This document shows, one piece after another, positions 8,578 through 15,528 of a stretch of 64,000 nucleotides of DNA (its first letter is position 1; the number at the start of each line of letters is the position of its first letter). The stretch is from an uncultured Clostridia bacterium (GTDB lineage: Bacteria; Bacillota; Clostridia; Lachnospirales; Anaerotignaceae), in assembly GCA_945868505.1 (NCBI GenBank), contig CAMBLO010000010.1, positions 1 to 64,000 on the forward strand, given 5' to 3'. The notes under the pieces were generated by a model. That model saw nothing but the letters and a program-made list of their open reading frames with translations. It was not told the DNA's origin and did no database searches. The translations under genes were made by a program, and so were the position numbers.

Positions 8578-8640
8578 TGAAATTCAAGTTTTCGAAGGTT
8601 CAAGAAAACGAAGCTGGGCTCATTCGAGCCAAAGAGGAGG
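8578..8640 (-). repeat. R4 element, left end of accessory module A
   Basis: Read on the - strand this shows a GGCTC/GAGCC hairpin, then CAGCTTC, TTCTTG, TTCGAAAAC and TTGAATTTCAAG. The same order of blocks occurs at 9838-9925, 53765-53850 and 54705-54785. This is the most diverged copy. It points outward, opposite to the copy at the other end of the module. Confidence 0.55.
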
Positions 8641-8700
8641 TCGGGCAAACCTTCTGCCCGCCCGTTTGGAACTGTTTCGGCGAAACAGAACGGCTCATTC

Positions 8701-8855
8701 TTACTTTTTTTGAAAAAAAGTAACAAAAAACCCGGGAACCTTCCGTATGGTTCCCGGACCCTCTAACGGTCTAAGGGAAACGACGTTTCCCTTAGATATC
8801 CTTTCCCCACGAGCCCCTTCGGGCAGTATAAAGAGCCTTTCCGGCAAGGCTTGCT
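8701..8855 (-). ncRNA. R1 element: structured repeat or RNA with built-in terminator (copy A)
   Basis: An inverted relative of 54490-54645. Key stems, in + coordinates: a 12-bp arm TCTAAGGGAAAC (8770-8781) with GTTTCCCTTAGA (8785-8796) around a GAC triloop; CCGGGAACC (8732-8740) with GGTTCCCGG (8749-8757). On the - strand the second stem is followed by a T run, so it works as a terminator. In the other copy these arms read TCTAAGGGGAAC/GTTCCCCTTAGA and CCGAGAACC/GGTTCTCGG, so pairing is kept by compensatory changes. It lies downstream of the HTH genes on the same strand. No own promoter is clear. RNA or DNA hairpin function is undecided. Confidence 0.55.
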
Positions 8856-8890
8856 TTCGGAGATGAGAGGCAGGCAAAGGAGAAAACAAA

Positions 8891-8912
8891 AAAGGACGGA
8901 TTTCCGTCCTTT
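8891..8912 (-). terminator. Terminator of the two-gene HTH operon
   Basis: Stem AAGGACGGA with TCCGTCCTT, followed on the - strand by six T residues. It lies 16 bases past the stop of the 85-aa HTH gene and before R1. Confidence 0.8.
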
Positions 8913-8927
8913 ATTTGTGTTTGGTTC

Positions 8928-9185
8928 TTATGATAGTTTTTCCTCTGTTTCTTTCAATAATTCGTCGTAGGTGGTTTCCAGCACATTACGGATGCCTTGC
9001 AGTTGGGTGGCATAGATATGCTGGATGCCCCGCTCGATTTTGACAAGGGATTCTCTTGTTATATCAATGCCTTGCAGCTGAAGCAGGCGGACGAGTTCTG
9101 TCTGTCCGATGCCTTTTGCTTGGCGAATGGTACGAATATTTTGCCCGATGGGGATGGTTTTTGTCTGTTTGATTTTGGAATCCAT
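8928..9185 (-). CDS. XRE-family helix-turn-helix protein (85 aa)
   Basis: Small Cro/C1-type DNA-binding protein. The HTH spans about residues 12-75: IGQNIRTIRQAKGIGQTELV then an extended loop, ITRESLVKIERGIQHI, and a C-terminal ETTYDELLKETEE helix. There is no other domain. It starts one base after the stop of the upstream HTH gene on the same strand, so the two are translationally coupled and may act as a pair or heterodimer. With the neighbour, it forms the regulator side of accessory module A. The 18-bp palindrome at 9499-9516 is a candidate operator. Confidence 0.85.
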   Translation of the reverse strand: MDSKIKQTKTIPIGQNIRTIRQAKGIGQTELVRLLQLQGIDITRESLVKIERGIQHIYATQLQGIRNVLETTYDELLKETEEKLS

Positions 9186-9186
9186 A

Positions 9187-9429
9187 TTACTTGATTTCCT
9201 GTTCTAAGCTATTAAATTCGGGGGTATCAAAAAATTCTGCCAATGTCATATCCAGACCGTCACAAATCATTTTAATAGTCAAAATTTTTGGATTATTACT
9301 TTTCCCATAAAGGATATTTTTTAAAGATGTAGGGGGAATGGCAGAAATTGTTGCCAGTTTATTGATTGTTAAATTACGTTCCTCGCAAAGTTGAAGAATA
9401 CGAATTCTAATAGTTGAAATAGTATCCAT
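9187..9429 (-). CDS. XRE-family helix-turn-helix protein (80 aa)
   Basis: 80-aa Cro/C1-type repressor-like protein. The HTH is at about residues 6-65, with KLATISAIPPTSLKNILYGK as the turn and recognition helix and a C-terminal GLDMTLAEFFDTPEFNSLEQ segment typical of small stand-alone XRE proteins. It is the first gene of a two-gene operon with the 85-aa HTH protein and is divergent from the 81-aa gene at 9551. The 120-base intergenic region holds a sigma-A promoter and two inverted repeats, consistent with control of both directions. Confidence 0.86.
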   Translation of the reverse strand: MDTISTIRIRILQLCEERNLTINKLATISAIPPTSLKNILYGKSNNPKILTIKMICDGLDMTLAEFFDTPEFNSLEQEIK

Positions 9430-9468
9430 TTTAAGCCCTCCATTCTTCTTTCAGAATACCCAGAATAG

Positions 9469-9516
9469 TTGGACAAAATCGTCCATCTATGCTACTATTA
9501 GGCTATGCATAGCCTA
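9469..9516 (+). promoter_or_regulatory. Promoter with two overlapping operators for the 81-aa gene
   Basis: TTGGAC (9469-9474), 18 bases, TACTAT (9493-9498) forms a sigma-A promoter. A perfect 18-bp palindrome TAGGCTATGCATAGCCTA (9499-9516) covers the expected transcription start. A second inverted repeat, TGGAC and GTCCA six bases apart (9470-9485), covers the -35 box. Both positions suit repression, most simply by one of the divergent HTH proteins. Confidence 0.65.
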
Positions 9517-9550
9517 TTTTGGATTTGGGGGTAAAGGAGAGATTATTAGA

Positions 9551-9796
9551 ATGAAGCTATTTCAGGATATTTTGAAGGGAATTTTAATGGAAGAAGAAGT
9601 GCAGGTGGTTTTTCCAAATTTAAAGATGTCCCCCAGTGAGCTTGTGGAAATGAAATGCTACATGGCATTGCGGGACATCAAAAAAATTTTGGAGGATGAT
9701 ACATTGGAGGACAAGGAATGTTTTGCAAAAATTGAAGAAATTGTGCATATTTTCGAAGTGATGGGAAGCGATTGCGGAACAAGACACGAATTTTGA
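9551..9796 (+). CDS. Conserved 81-aa acidic protein of accessory module A
   Basis: Unknown function. The 81-aa product is predicted all-helical and acidic, with the block EMKCYMALRDIKKILEDDTL at about residues 33-52, ECFAKIEEIV at 56-65, and an RHEF C-terminus. It is 38/81 identical, without gaps, to the 82-aa protein at 53867-54115. The ATG follows AAAGGAGAG. It is divergent from two HTH genes across a palindromic operator, and a terminator plus an R4 repeat follow. There is no signal peptide or membrane segment. The steady pairing with DNA-binding proteins suggests a small regulatory or toxin-antitoxin-like module, which is inference. Confidence 0.75.
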   Translation: MKLFQDILKGILMEEEVQVVFPNLKMSPSELVEMKCYMALRDIKKILEDDTLEDKECFAKIEEIVHIFEVMGSDCGTRHEF

Positions 9797-9806
9797 GCGG
9801 AATAAG

Positions 9807-9837
9807 AACACTGGTGTTTGCCGGTGTTTCTTTTTTT
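9807..9837 (+). terminator. Terminator of the 81-aa gene
   Basis: Stem AACACTGG (9807-9814) with CCGGTGTT (9821-9828), one wobble, then a T run. Confidence 0.7.
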
Positions 9838-9925
9838 AGGAGCGTTGCGCCGCTTTTTGCCCGCATGGGCGCGGCTTCAAATTCTTGGAGTTTCGAGAAC
9901 TTGAATTTAGAGCCGTTTTCTTCCC
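9838..9925 (+). repeat. R4 element, right end of accessory module A
   Basis: Contains GCCGC, a TGCCCGCATGGGCG hairpin, GGCTTC, ATTCTTGGAG and the block TTTCGAGAACTTGAATTTAG. The same ordered blocks occur at both ends of module B and, more weakly, at 8578-8640. It points outward from the module and ends eight bases before the -35 box of the tmk operon. Confidence 0.65.
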
Positions 9926-9932
9926 TTTTCCT

Positions 9933-9961
9933 TTGATTCTGCCCATTGTATGTGCTATAAT
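9933..9961 (+). promoter_or_regulatory. Sigma-A promoter of the tmk operon
   Basis: TTGATT (9933-9938) and TATAAT (9956-9961) with a 17-base spacer. It drives tmk and probably the genes through trmN6. Confidence 0.75.
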
Positions 9962-10046
9962 ATACAATTAGCAAGAGTGTACCCATTTCTCAGCGCACTT
10001 TTGCCAAAGGTGAAGTTTCGGATATTTTTTAACAGAGGTGGGCCCC

Positions 10047-10673
10047 ATGAAAGGCTATTTTATTTCCGTGGAAGGCGGCGATGGCAGCGGCAAATCCACA
10101 CAGATCAAAAAAATAGAAGCATATTTGCAGTCGAAGGGGCAGGAAGTCCTTCTGACCAGAGAACCCGGTGGCACGCCTGTGGCGGAAAAAATCAGGGAAC
10201 TGATCCTTGACCCTGCCAATAAAGCATTGACGGGTAGAGCGGAAATGCTGCTTTACGCCGCATCCCGTGCCCAGCATGTGGAGGAAAAAATACTCCCCGC
10301 TTTGGCAGCAGGCAAAACGGTGCTTTCCGACCGTTTCACCGATTCCAGTATCGCCTATCAGGCCTTCGGCAGAGGCTTGGGGGATATGGTGGCAGAGGTG
10401 AACCGCATTGCCACCGGCGGCAAAGAACCGGACCTGACCATTTTTCTGAACATTACTCCTGCGGCGGGGATGGCGCGGAAAAACAATCAGGACGGGCATA
10501 CCTTAGACCGTTTGGAGCAGGAAAAGGCAGCCTTCCATGAAAAGGTATATGAAGGCTATCTGACCTTGGCGAAGGAAAGCGGCGGCAGAATTGCTGATAT
10601 CGATGCGGACAGACCCGCCGAAGCGGTTTTTGCCGACATCAAAAAACAGTTAGACAGAGTATTCGGTTTTTGA
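10047..10673 (+). CDS. tmk: Thymidylate kinase
   Basis: 208-aa kinase that phosphorylates dTMP to dTDP with ATP. The P-loop GGDGSGKST is at residues 10-18, and the DR(F/Y) motif (DRFTDSSIAYQ) near 92 binds the nucleotide. A LID region follows near 145. The ATG at 10047 is preferred to GTG 10038, which lies inside the AGAGGTG ribosome binding site. It is first in a conserved replication/signalling operon, tmk-darA-holB-ricT-trmN6, as in Bacillus. Confidence 0.96.
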   Translation: MKGYFISVEGGDGSGKSTQIKKIEAYLQSKGQEVLLTREPGGTPVAEKIRELILDPANKALTGRAEMLLYAASRAQHVEEKILPALAAGKTVLSDRFTDSSIAYQAFGRGLGDMVAEVNRIATGGKEPDLTIFLNITPAAGMARKNNQDGHTLDRLEQEKAAFHEKVYEGYLTLAKESGGRIADIDADRPAEAVFADIKKQLDRVFGF

Positions 10674-10696
10674 GCCATAGATAAGGAGGGGTTTTT

Positions 10697-11023
10697 ATGA
10701 AACTCATCATTGCCATCATTCAGGACGAAGATGCGGGCGAAGTCATCTCCCATCTGAACGAAGCAAGCTTTCAGGTAACCAGACTATCCACAAAAGGCGG
10801 CTTTCTCCGTGCCGGCAATACCACTTTGCTGACAGGTGTGGAAGCGGATAAAGTGGACGAAGCCCTGAAAATCATCGAAGAAAACAGCAAAGCACGTACC
10901 CAGTATGCCACACTGCCTTCTTCCTGCGGTGCCATGCATGGTTTCATCCTTGCACCCATCGAAGTAAAGGTGGGCGGTGCAACAGTATTCGTGTTGGATG
11001 TGGAACAGTTCCATAAATATTGA
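10697..11023 (+). CDS. darA: Cyclic-di-AMP receptor, PII-like (DarA/PstA)
   Basis: 108-aa PII-like protein that binds cyclic di-AMP as a trimer in Firmicutes. The start MKLIIAIIQDEDAGEVIS, the TRLSTKGGFLRAGNTTLL loop near residues 28-45 and the GGATVFVLDVEQF C-terminus are characteristic. The output of this receptor is not settled in the literature. AAGGAGGGG lies six bases before the ATG. Its place between tmk and holB is conserved across Firmicutes. Confidence 0.94.
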   Translation: MKLIIAIIQDEDAGEVISHLNEASFQVTRLSTKGGFLRAGNTTLLTGVEADKVDEALKIIEENSKARTQYATLPSSCGAMHGFILAPIEVKVGGATVFVLDVEQFHKY

Positions 11024-11043
11024 TTCAGAAGGAGCGGGCGGAT

Positions 11044-12030
11044 TTGTATACATTTCAGAAAATCTGGGAAAATACGCCCATGGTGGAGCAGCTCAAACGG
11101 GCAGTTGCCGGCGGGCGGGCTTCCCATGCCTATCTTTTTCTGGGGGGGGCAGGGGCAGGAAAACGGCTCATGGCAAACACCTTCGCCAAGGCGTTACAAT
11201 GCCAAGGCACAGGGGAGGCACCCTGCGGTTCCTGCAAAAGCTGTCAGGCCTTTGACAGCGGCAACCATCCCGATATCATTTATGTGCGGGGGGAAAAGAA
11301 AAATCTTCTCGTGGATGATATTCGGGAACAGATATTGGAAACGGTGGATGTGAAGCCGTATCAATATGACAAAAAAATCTATATCATCGAAAAGGCGGAC
11401 ACCATGAATGTGCAGGCACAAAATGCCCTGCTCAAAACCTTGGAAGAACCGCCTGCCTATGCGGTGTTCCTGCTTTTGGCGGAGCGGGCAGAGGCATTTT
11501 TGCAGACCATCCTTTCCCGTGTGGTTACCATGAAAATTCGCCCCCTTTCGGAAGAAACAGTGGCGGCGTATCTGATGGAAAAGGCATTTTTGGGGGAAGA
11601 AGAAAGCCACGTTTTGGCGGCATACGCCCAAGGGCGCATCGGTCAGGCACTGGAATTGATGGAGGATGAATCCTTCCGGGAAATGCGGCAGGATATTTTA
11701 GAAAAACTGGAAGCCCTGCCTTCTATGAACGAGGGCGAGGCATATTTGCTTGCAAAAGATCTGGAGGTCTATAAAAACGACCTGCGGTTTTTGGATATTA
11801 TGGAATTGTGGTATCGGGATCTGCTGGCGGCGAAAAGCCTGCGGGAGGAACGGTGCCTCATCCAGAAGGATAAAAAAGACGCCATTTTCCGCATGGCGAA
11901 GGAGCCTGCGGAGAGATTGGCAAAAAAAGCGGCAGCCGTCAGAGAAGCAAGAAGGCGGCTGGCGATGAACGCAAATTTTCGGCTGACCATGGAGGTCATG
12001 CTGATGGATTTAAAGGAGACTGTTGAATGA
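11044..12030 (+). CDS. holB: DNA polymerase III delta' subunit
   Basis: 328-aa clamp-loader subunit of the AAA+ fold. The Walker A region reads GGAGAGKR, with Arg where an ATPase has Thr or Ser, as expected because delta' does not hydrolyse ATP. A zinc-binding Cys cluster (C-x8-C-x2-C-x2-C: CQGTGEAPCGSCKSC) follows near residue 60, and the LLKTLEEPP sensor region is near 130. The TTG start at 11044 is chosen because AAGGAG lies nine bases upstream. The stop overlaps the ricT ATG by four bases (ATGA), indicating coupled translation. Confidence 0.93.
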   Translation: MYTFQKIWENTPMVEQLKRAVAGGRASHAYLFLGGAGAGKRLMANTFAKALQCQGTGEAPCGSCKSCQAFDSGNHPDIIYVRGEKKNLLVDDIREQILETVDVKPYQYDKKIYIIEKADTMNVQAQNALLKTLEEPPAYAVFLLLAERAEAFLQTILSRVVTMKIRPLSEETVAAYLMEKAFLGEEESHVLAAYAQGRIGQALELMEDESFREMRQDILEKLEALPSMNEGEAYLLAKDLEVYKNDLRFLDIMELWYRDLLAAKSLREERCLIQKDKKDAIFRMAKEPAERLAKKAAAVREARRRLAMNANFRLTMEVMLMDLKETVE

Positions 12031-12902
12031 TTGAAGTAGTAGGTATCCGTTTCAAAAAGGCGGGCAAGATGTATTATTTTGACCCTGCCGGTCTGAAACT
12101 GGAAAAAGAAGACGGCGCCATCGTGGAAACAGCCAGAGGCGTGGAATACGGCACTGTCATCAAAGGCAATACCATGGTGCCCGAAGAAGCCATCGTACCC
12201 CCTTTGAAGCAGGTGATGCGAAAGGCAACGAAGGATGACGCAAAAACAGTGGAAAACAACCACAAAAAAGAAAGAGAAGCCTTCGATATTTGTTTGGAAA
12301 AAATCGCCCGTCTGGGCTTGGATATGAAGCTGGTGGATGTGGAAATGACCTTCGACAGAAATAAGCTCATTTTTTATTTCACATCCGACGGCAGAGTGGA
12401 TTTCAGGGAATTGGTAAAGGAACTGGCGGCGGTGTTCCGTATGCGGATCGAACTGCGTCAGATTGGCGTCCGTGATGAAGCAAAGATGCTCAACGGCATC
12501 GGCATCTGTGGCAGACCCCTGTGCTGTGCCACATTTTTGGGGGATTTCCAGCCTGTATCCATCAAAATGGCGAAGGAGCAGAATCTGTCCCTGAACCCCA
12601 CAAAAATCAGCGGCATCTGCGGCAGATTGATGTGCTGCCTGAAATATGAAGAAGATGTTTACGAAGAACTGAATAAAAAGCTGCCCCGCGTGGGAGATAT
12701 TATCTCCACCCCTGATGGCACAGGGGAAATTCTCTCCACTAACGTGCTGATGCAGCAGGTGAAGGCGGCGGTAAGAAAAGCAGAAAATGACCCTCCCACC
12801 ATCGGTTTCTACCATTTGGAGGAAATTAAGCTGATTCGTTCCAAGAAAAAACGTAAACAGCAGGAACCCATTCCGGAGGAATTGAAGGCTTATGAGGATT
12901 GA
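12027..12902 (+). CDS. ricT: RicT (YaaT/PSP1-domain) regulator of RNA processing and sporulation
   Basis: 291-aa PSP1-domain protein. In B. subtilis RicT joins RicA and RicF in a [4Fe-4S] complex that aids RNase Y maturation of operon mRNAs and is needed for sporulation and competence. Cysteine pairs in CGRPLCCATFL (near residue 160) and CGRLMCCLKYE (near 195) are the cluster-ligand candidates. The C-terminus has a basic Lys-rich stretch (SKKKRKQQ). It overlaps holB by four bases and trmN6 by eleven. Confidence 0.92.
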   Translation: MIEVVGIRFKKAGKMYYFDPAGLKLEKEDGAIVETARGVEYGTVIKGNTMVPEEAIVPPLKQVMRKATKDDAKTVENNHKKEREAFDICLEKIARLGLDMKLVDVEMTFDRNKLIFYFTSDGRVDFRELVKELAAVFRMRIELRQIGVRDEAKMLNGIGICGRPLCCATFLGDFQPVSIKMAKEQNLSLNPTKISGICGRLMCCLKYEEDVYEELNKKLPRVGDIISTPDGTGEILSTNVLMQQVKAAVRKAENDPPTIGFYHLEEIKLIRSKKKRKQQEPIPEELKAYED

Positions 12903-13647
12903 TATCACCATCCATCCCCATGAACGGGTGGACGACCTCCATCGGGACGGGCATCTCATCATTCAAGACCCCAAACGGTTTTGCTTCGGCGTAGATGCAG
13001 TCATTCTCAGCGGCTTTGCCAAGGTGAAAAAGGGGGAGAAGGTGCTGGACTTGGGAACAGGCACAGGCATCATCCCCATTTTGCTGGCGGCAAAGACGGA
13101 AGGCGAGCATTTCACGGGGCTGGAAATCCAGACGGAAAGCGCAGAAATGGCGAACCGCAGTGTTTTGCTGAATGAATTGGAGGAACGGGTTTCCATCCGA
13201 GAAGGGGATATCAAGGAAGCGGTGCAGATTTTTGGCGGCTCCACCTTCGATGTGGTGACTTCCAATCCCCCCTATATGAATGAGGGGGGCGGTCTGGTGA
13301 ACCCCTTTGCAGCCAAGGCCATTGCCAGACACGAGATTCTCTGCTCTTTGGAGGATGTGGTGGCGGCAGCGGCAAAGACATTGAAGCCCTTGGGCAGATT
13401 TTACATGATTCACAGACCCCACCGCCTGACGGATATTATGGTGCTGCTGCGGCAGTATAAGCTGGAGCCGAAACGCATCCGTTTTGTGCAGCCCTATGCG
13501 GATAAGGAGCCTACTATGGTTTTGGTGGAGGCAGCAAGGGGCGGCAAGCCCATGGTGAAGGTGGATGCACCCTTGGTGATTTACAAAGCACCAAATGAAT
13601 ATACCGAAGAAATTTTTGAAATCTATTATGGAAAGGGACAGGCGTAA
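12892..13647 (+). CDS. trmN6: tRNA1(Val) (adenine37-N6)-methyltransferase family protein
   Basis: 251-aa class I SAM-dependent methyltransferase. The SAM-binding motif I is VLDLGTGTGIIPILLA near residues 48-63, and NPPY near 122 is the adenine-N6 catalytic motif. This is the YabB/TrmN6 family, which modifies A37 of tRNA-Val in E. coli; the Firmicute substrate is assumed. It overlaps the end of ricT by 11 bases. The B. subtilis neighbours yabA and yazA are absent from this operon. Confidence 0.88.
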   Translation: MRIDITIHPHERVDDLHRDGHLIIQDPKRFCFGVDAVILSGFAKVKKGEKVLDLGTGTGIIPILLAAKTEGEHFTGLEIQTESAEMANRSVLLNELEERVSIREGDIKEAVQIFGGSTFDVVTSNPPYMNEGGGLVNPFAAKAIARHEILCSLEDVVAAAAKTLKPLGRFYMIHRPHRLTDIMVLLRQYKLEPKRIRFVQPYADKEPTMVLVEAARGGKPMVKVDAPLVIYKAPNEYTEEIFEIYYGKGQA

Positions 13648-13722
13648 GTTTTAGCGGAATAAGAGTGCGATTTTCCATAGAAAAAACTTTTTCTCACAGA
13701 TGTATGCCGAAGATGAACGGCA

Positions 13723-13811
13723 CCGCCGCAGGCGGCTTTGCGAAGCAAAGTACTGACAGGACGCAGGCTAGACCATTGCGGCAGAGCCGCTAGCTAAGGG
13801 GCAAAGCCCCT
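13723..13811. repeat. Cluster of four triloop hairpins between trmN6 and rsmI
   Basis: Four perfect short hairpins, each with a three-base loop: CCGCC-GCA-GGCGG (13723-13735), CTTTGC-GAA-GCAAAG (13736-13750), GCGGC-AGA-GCCGC (13778-13790) and AGGGGC-AAA-GCCCCT (13797-13811). None has a T run. The 250-base gap shows no ORF. The style is like R2 and R3, but no second copy is seen in the window. Confidence 0.6.
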
Positions 13812-13886
13812 CCATGAACTCGAAAAAGTATTTTCTATGCGGGCTGCGCCAATTAGTATTTCTGCATTTCCCAAGCACCGTCTGTT

Positions 13887-13892
13887 TATAGT
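13887..13892 (+). promoter_or_regulatory. -10 box just upstream of rsmI
   Basis: TATAGT ends five bases before the rsmI ATG. If used, transcription would start at or next to the start codon. No good -35 hexamer is present at 16-18 bases. Confidence 0.35.
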
Positions 13893-13897
13893 ATCGT

Positions 13898-14740
13898 ATG
13901 ATAGGGACATTATATCTTTGCGCCACGCCCATCGGCAATCTGGACGACATCACATTGCGGGTCATTAAGCTGATGGAAAGCGTGGATGTGATTGCTGCGG
14001 AGGATACCCGCAATACATTGAAATTATTGAACCATTTTGAAATCAAGACCCCCATGACCAGCTACCATGAGCATAACAAGGTGACAAAAGGCCCTGTGCT
14101 AGTGGAGCGGCTTTTGGCGGGGGAAAGCATTGCCTTGGTGACGGATGCAGGGATGCCCGGCATTTCCGACCCCGGTGCCGATTTGGTGCGGCTGTGCTAC
14201 GATGCCGGTGTGCCTGTGACCGTTGCCCCCGGTGCTTCGGCGGCTGTGGTGGCGTTGGTGCTTTCCGGTCTGGATACAAGACGGTTCGTATTTGAGGGCT
14301 TTTTGCCCCCCGATAAAAAGGAGCGGAAGGCTATCCTGAAAACCTTGGAGCGGGAACACCGCACCATGATTTTCTATGAAGCCCCCCACCGCCTGACAGA
14401 TACGCTGGAAGAACTGGCGGAGCTGTTCGGGGAAGAACGGCAGATGGCGGCAACCAGAGAGCTGACGAAGAAATTTGAAGAAGTCCGCAGGGATACCTTA
14501 GGCGGACACATCCAATATTTCAAGGAAAACCCGCCCAAGGGGGAATTTGTTCTGGTCTGCGAAGGCTTTTCATTGGAAGCCCAGCGGCAGGAGGAAATGG
14601 AAAGCTGGGAAAGCATTTCCGTGGAGGAACACGTGCAGCGGTATTTGGATCAGGGCATGAGCGAGAAGGATGCTATGAAGCAGGCTGCCAAGGATCGGGG
14701 CGTTTCCAAGCGGGATATTTATCAGGTTTTGAAGAAGTAA
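13898..14740 (+). CDS. rsmI: 16S rRNA (cytidine1402-2'-O)-methyltransferase
   Basis: 280-aa member of the tetrapyrrole-methylase fold that 2'-O-methylates C1402 in the ribosomal P site. Visible motifs are LYLCATPIGNLDDIT at residues 5-19, AAEDTRNT near 33, VTDAGMPGISDPG near 84, APGASAAV near 110 and FEGFLPP near 137. The C-terminal KDAMKQAAKDRGVSKRDIYQ helix is also typical. There is no visible Shine-Dalgarno sequence before the ATG, unlike nearly every other gene here. Homology supports this start. Confidence 0.94.
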   Translation: MIGTLYLCATPIGNLDDITLRVIKLMESVDVIAAEDTRNTLKLLNHFEIKTPMTSYHEHNKVTKGPVLVERLLAGESIALVTDAGMPGISDPGADLVRLCYDAGVPVTVAPGASAAVVALVLSGLDTRRFVFEGFLPPDKKERKAILKTLEREHRTMIFYEAPHRLTDTLEELAELFGEERQMAATRELTKKFEEVRRDTLGGHIQYFKENPPKGEFVLVCEGFSLEAQRQEEMESWESISVEEHVQRYLDQGMSEKDAMKQAAKDRGVSKRDIYQVLKK

Positions 14741-14823
14741 GGGGAAGATGTCGGTAAGCGTGGGAAGTACAGAGCGACTGACGTTACAGCAATCAACTAT
14801 AATTTGGAAAGGAGTGATGACAA

Positions 14824-15210
14824 GTGGAGAGAATGATGGAAGGATTTGCCAGTCTGGGTTGGCAGCAATATCTGTTCGCCGCCAGTGTGGCTTATGTTGT
14901 CACTTATATCTATCGTGTTTATGTCCGCTGGAAAGAGAAAAAGAAAAATGGGGAAAAGACTTATGTCATCAAGACTCTGGACAGACATGCCTATGACCGC
15001 TGTGCAGAGCTGTTTCCCATCGATCGGATCACTTTTCGGGGGAGAGAATTTACCCGTGGCATGAAGATCAAGGTGACGACTATCCAGAAAAACGTCATTG
15101 AAGGGGAATTTATCGGGTTGAATCAGGTGAATCTGGTCTGCATCAAGACAGGCAATCAGATCATCGCCCATCAGCTGGAAAAGATCGAAGAAATCGTAGC
15201 GGCTGAATAA
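14824..15210 (+). CDS. Single-pass membrane protein of unknown function (128 aa)
   Basis: I do not recognise a family. A hydrophobic segment at about residues 13-28 (YLFAASVAYVVTYIYRVY) is followed by a basic stretch (RWKEKKKNGEK), so the protein is probably anchored with a cytosolic C-terminal domain of about 85 residues. That domain is mixed alpha/beta, with RITFRGREFTRGMKIKV and VIEGEFIGLNQVNLV strands suggesting a small beta barrel. The GTG start at 14824 follows AAAGGAG by nine bases. It is 83 bases after rsmI on the same strand. Confidence 0.7.
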   Translation: MERMMEGFASLGWQQYLFAASVAYVVTYIYRVYVRWKEKKKNGEKTYVIKTLDRHAYDRCAELFPIDRITFRGREFTRGMKIKVTTIQKNVIEGEFIGLNQVNLVCIKTGNQIIAHQLEKIEEIVAAE

Positions 15211-15233
15211 GAAACAGAATAGAAAAGAATTGC

Positions 15234-15290
15234 AATGCGTTGCTTCCACAAAGCGTAAATCCAATTGTGGCGGCGGCGCATTCTTTTTTT
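15234..15290 (+). terminator. Terminator of the 128-aa membrane protein gene
   Basis: Nested hairpin: outer AATGCG (15234-15239) with CGCATT (15277-15282), inner CCACAA with TTGTGG, followed by seven T residues. Confidence 0.65.
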
Positions 15291-15358
15291 GGGGGAAAAG
15301 GACATCTTTTCTGCGACAAAAATCTGCAAACTGTATCATTTTTCCCCTATATATGCGT

Positions 15359-15442
15359 TTTTAACGGGATTTTAACGGGTGTAAATATTGAAAATTCTGG
15401 ATGTGTGAATATAATGAAATGAGTAACAGACCGAGTGGTCTG
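15359..15442 (+). promoter_or_regulatory. Promoter, operator and direct repeats of the tetR-activase operon
   Basis: TTGAAA (15388-15393), 16 bases, TATAAT (15410-15415). A palindrome CAGACC-GAGT-GGTCTG (15427-15442) lies just after the expected start and looks like a TetR-family operator, suggesting autorepression. Upstream of -35, TTTTAACGGG occurs twice (15359-15368, 15370-15379) with an 11-base period, which suits a second, activating protein. This covers most of the 318-base gap before tetR; nothing coding is seen there. Confidence 0.7.
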
Positions 15443-15528
15443 ATATTCGTCGTGAAAATTTTGTCAAGCCCAAAAGACAAAAGGCTTTCACACAAGAAAA
15501 TTCGGTAAATGGAAAGAAGGAGAACCAT

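Noticed and set aside
9977-10210. Open frame over the tmk promoter and start
   Set aside because: Out of frame with tmk and has no ribosome binding site.
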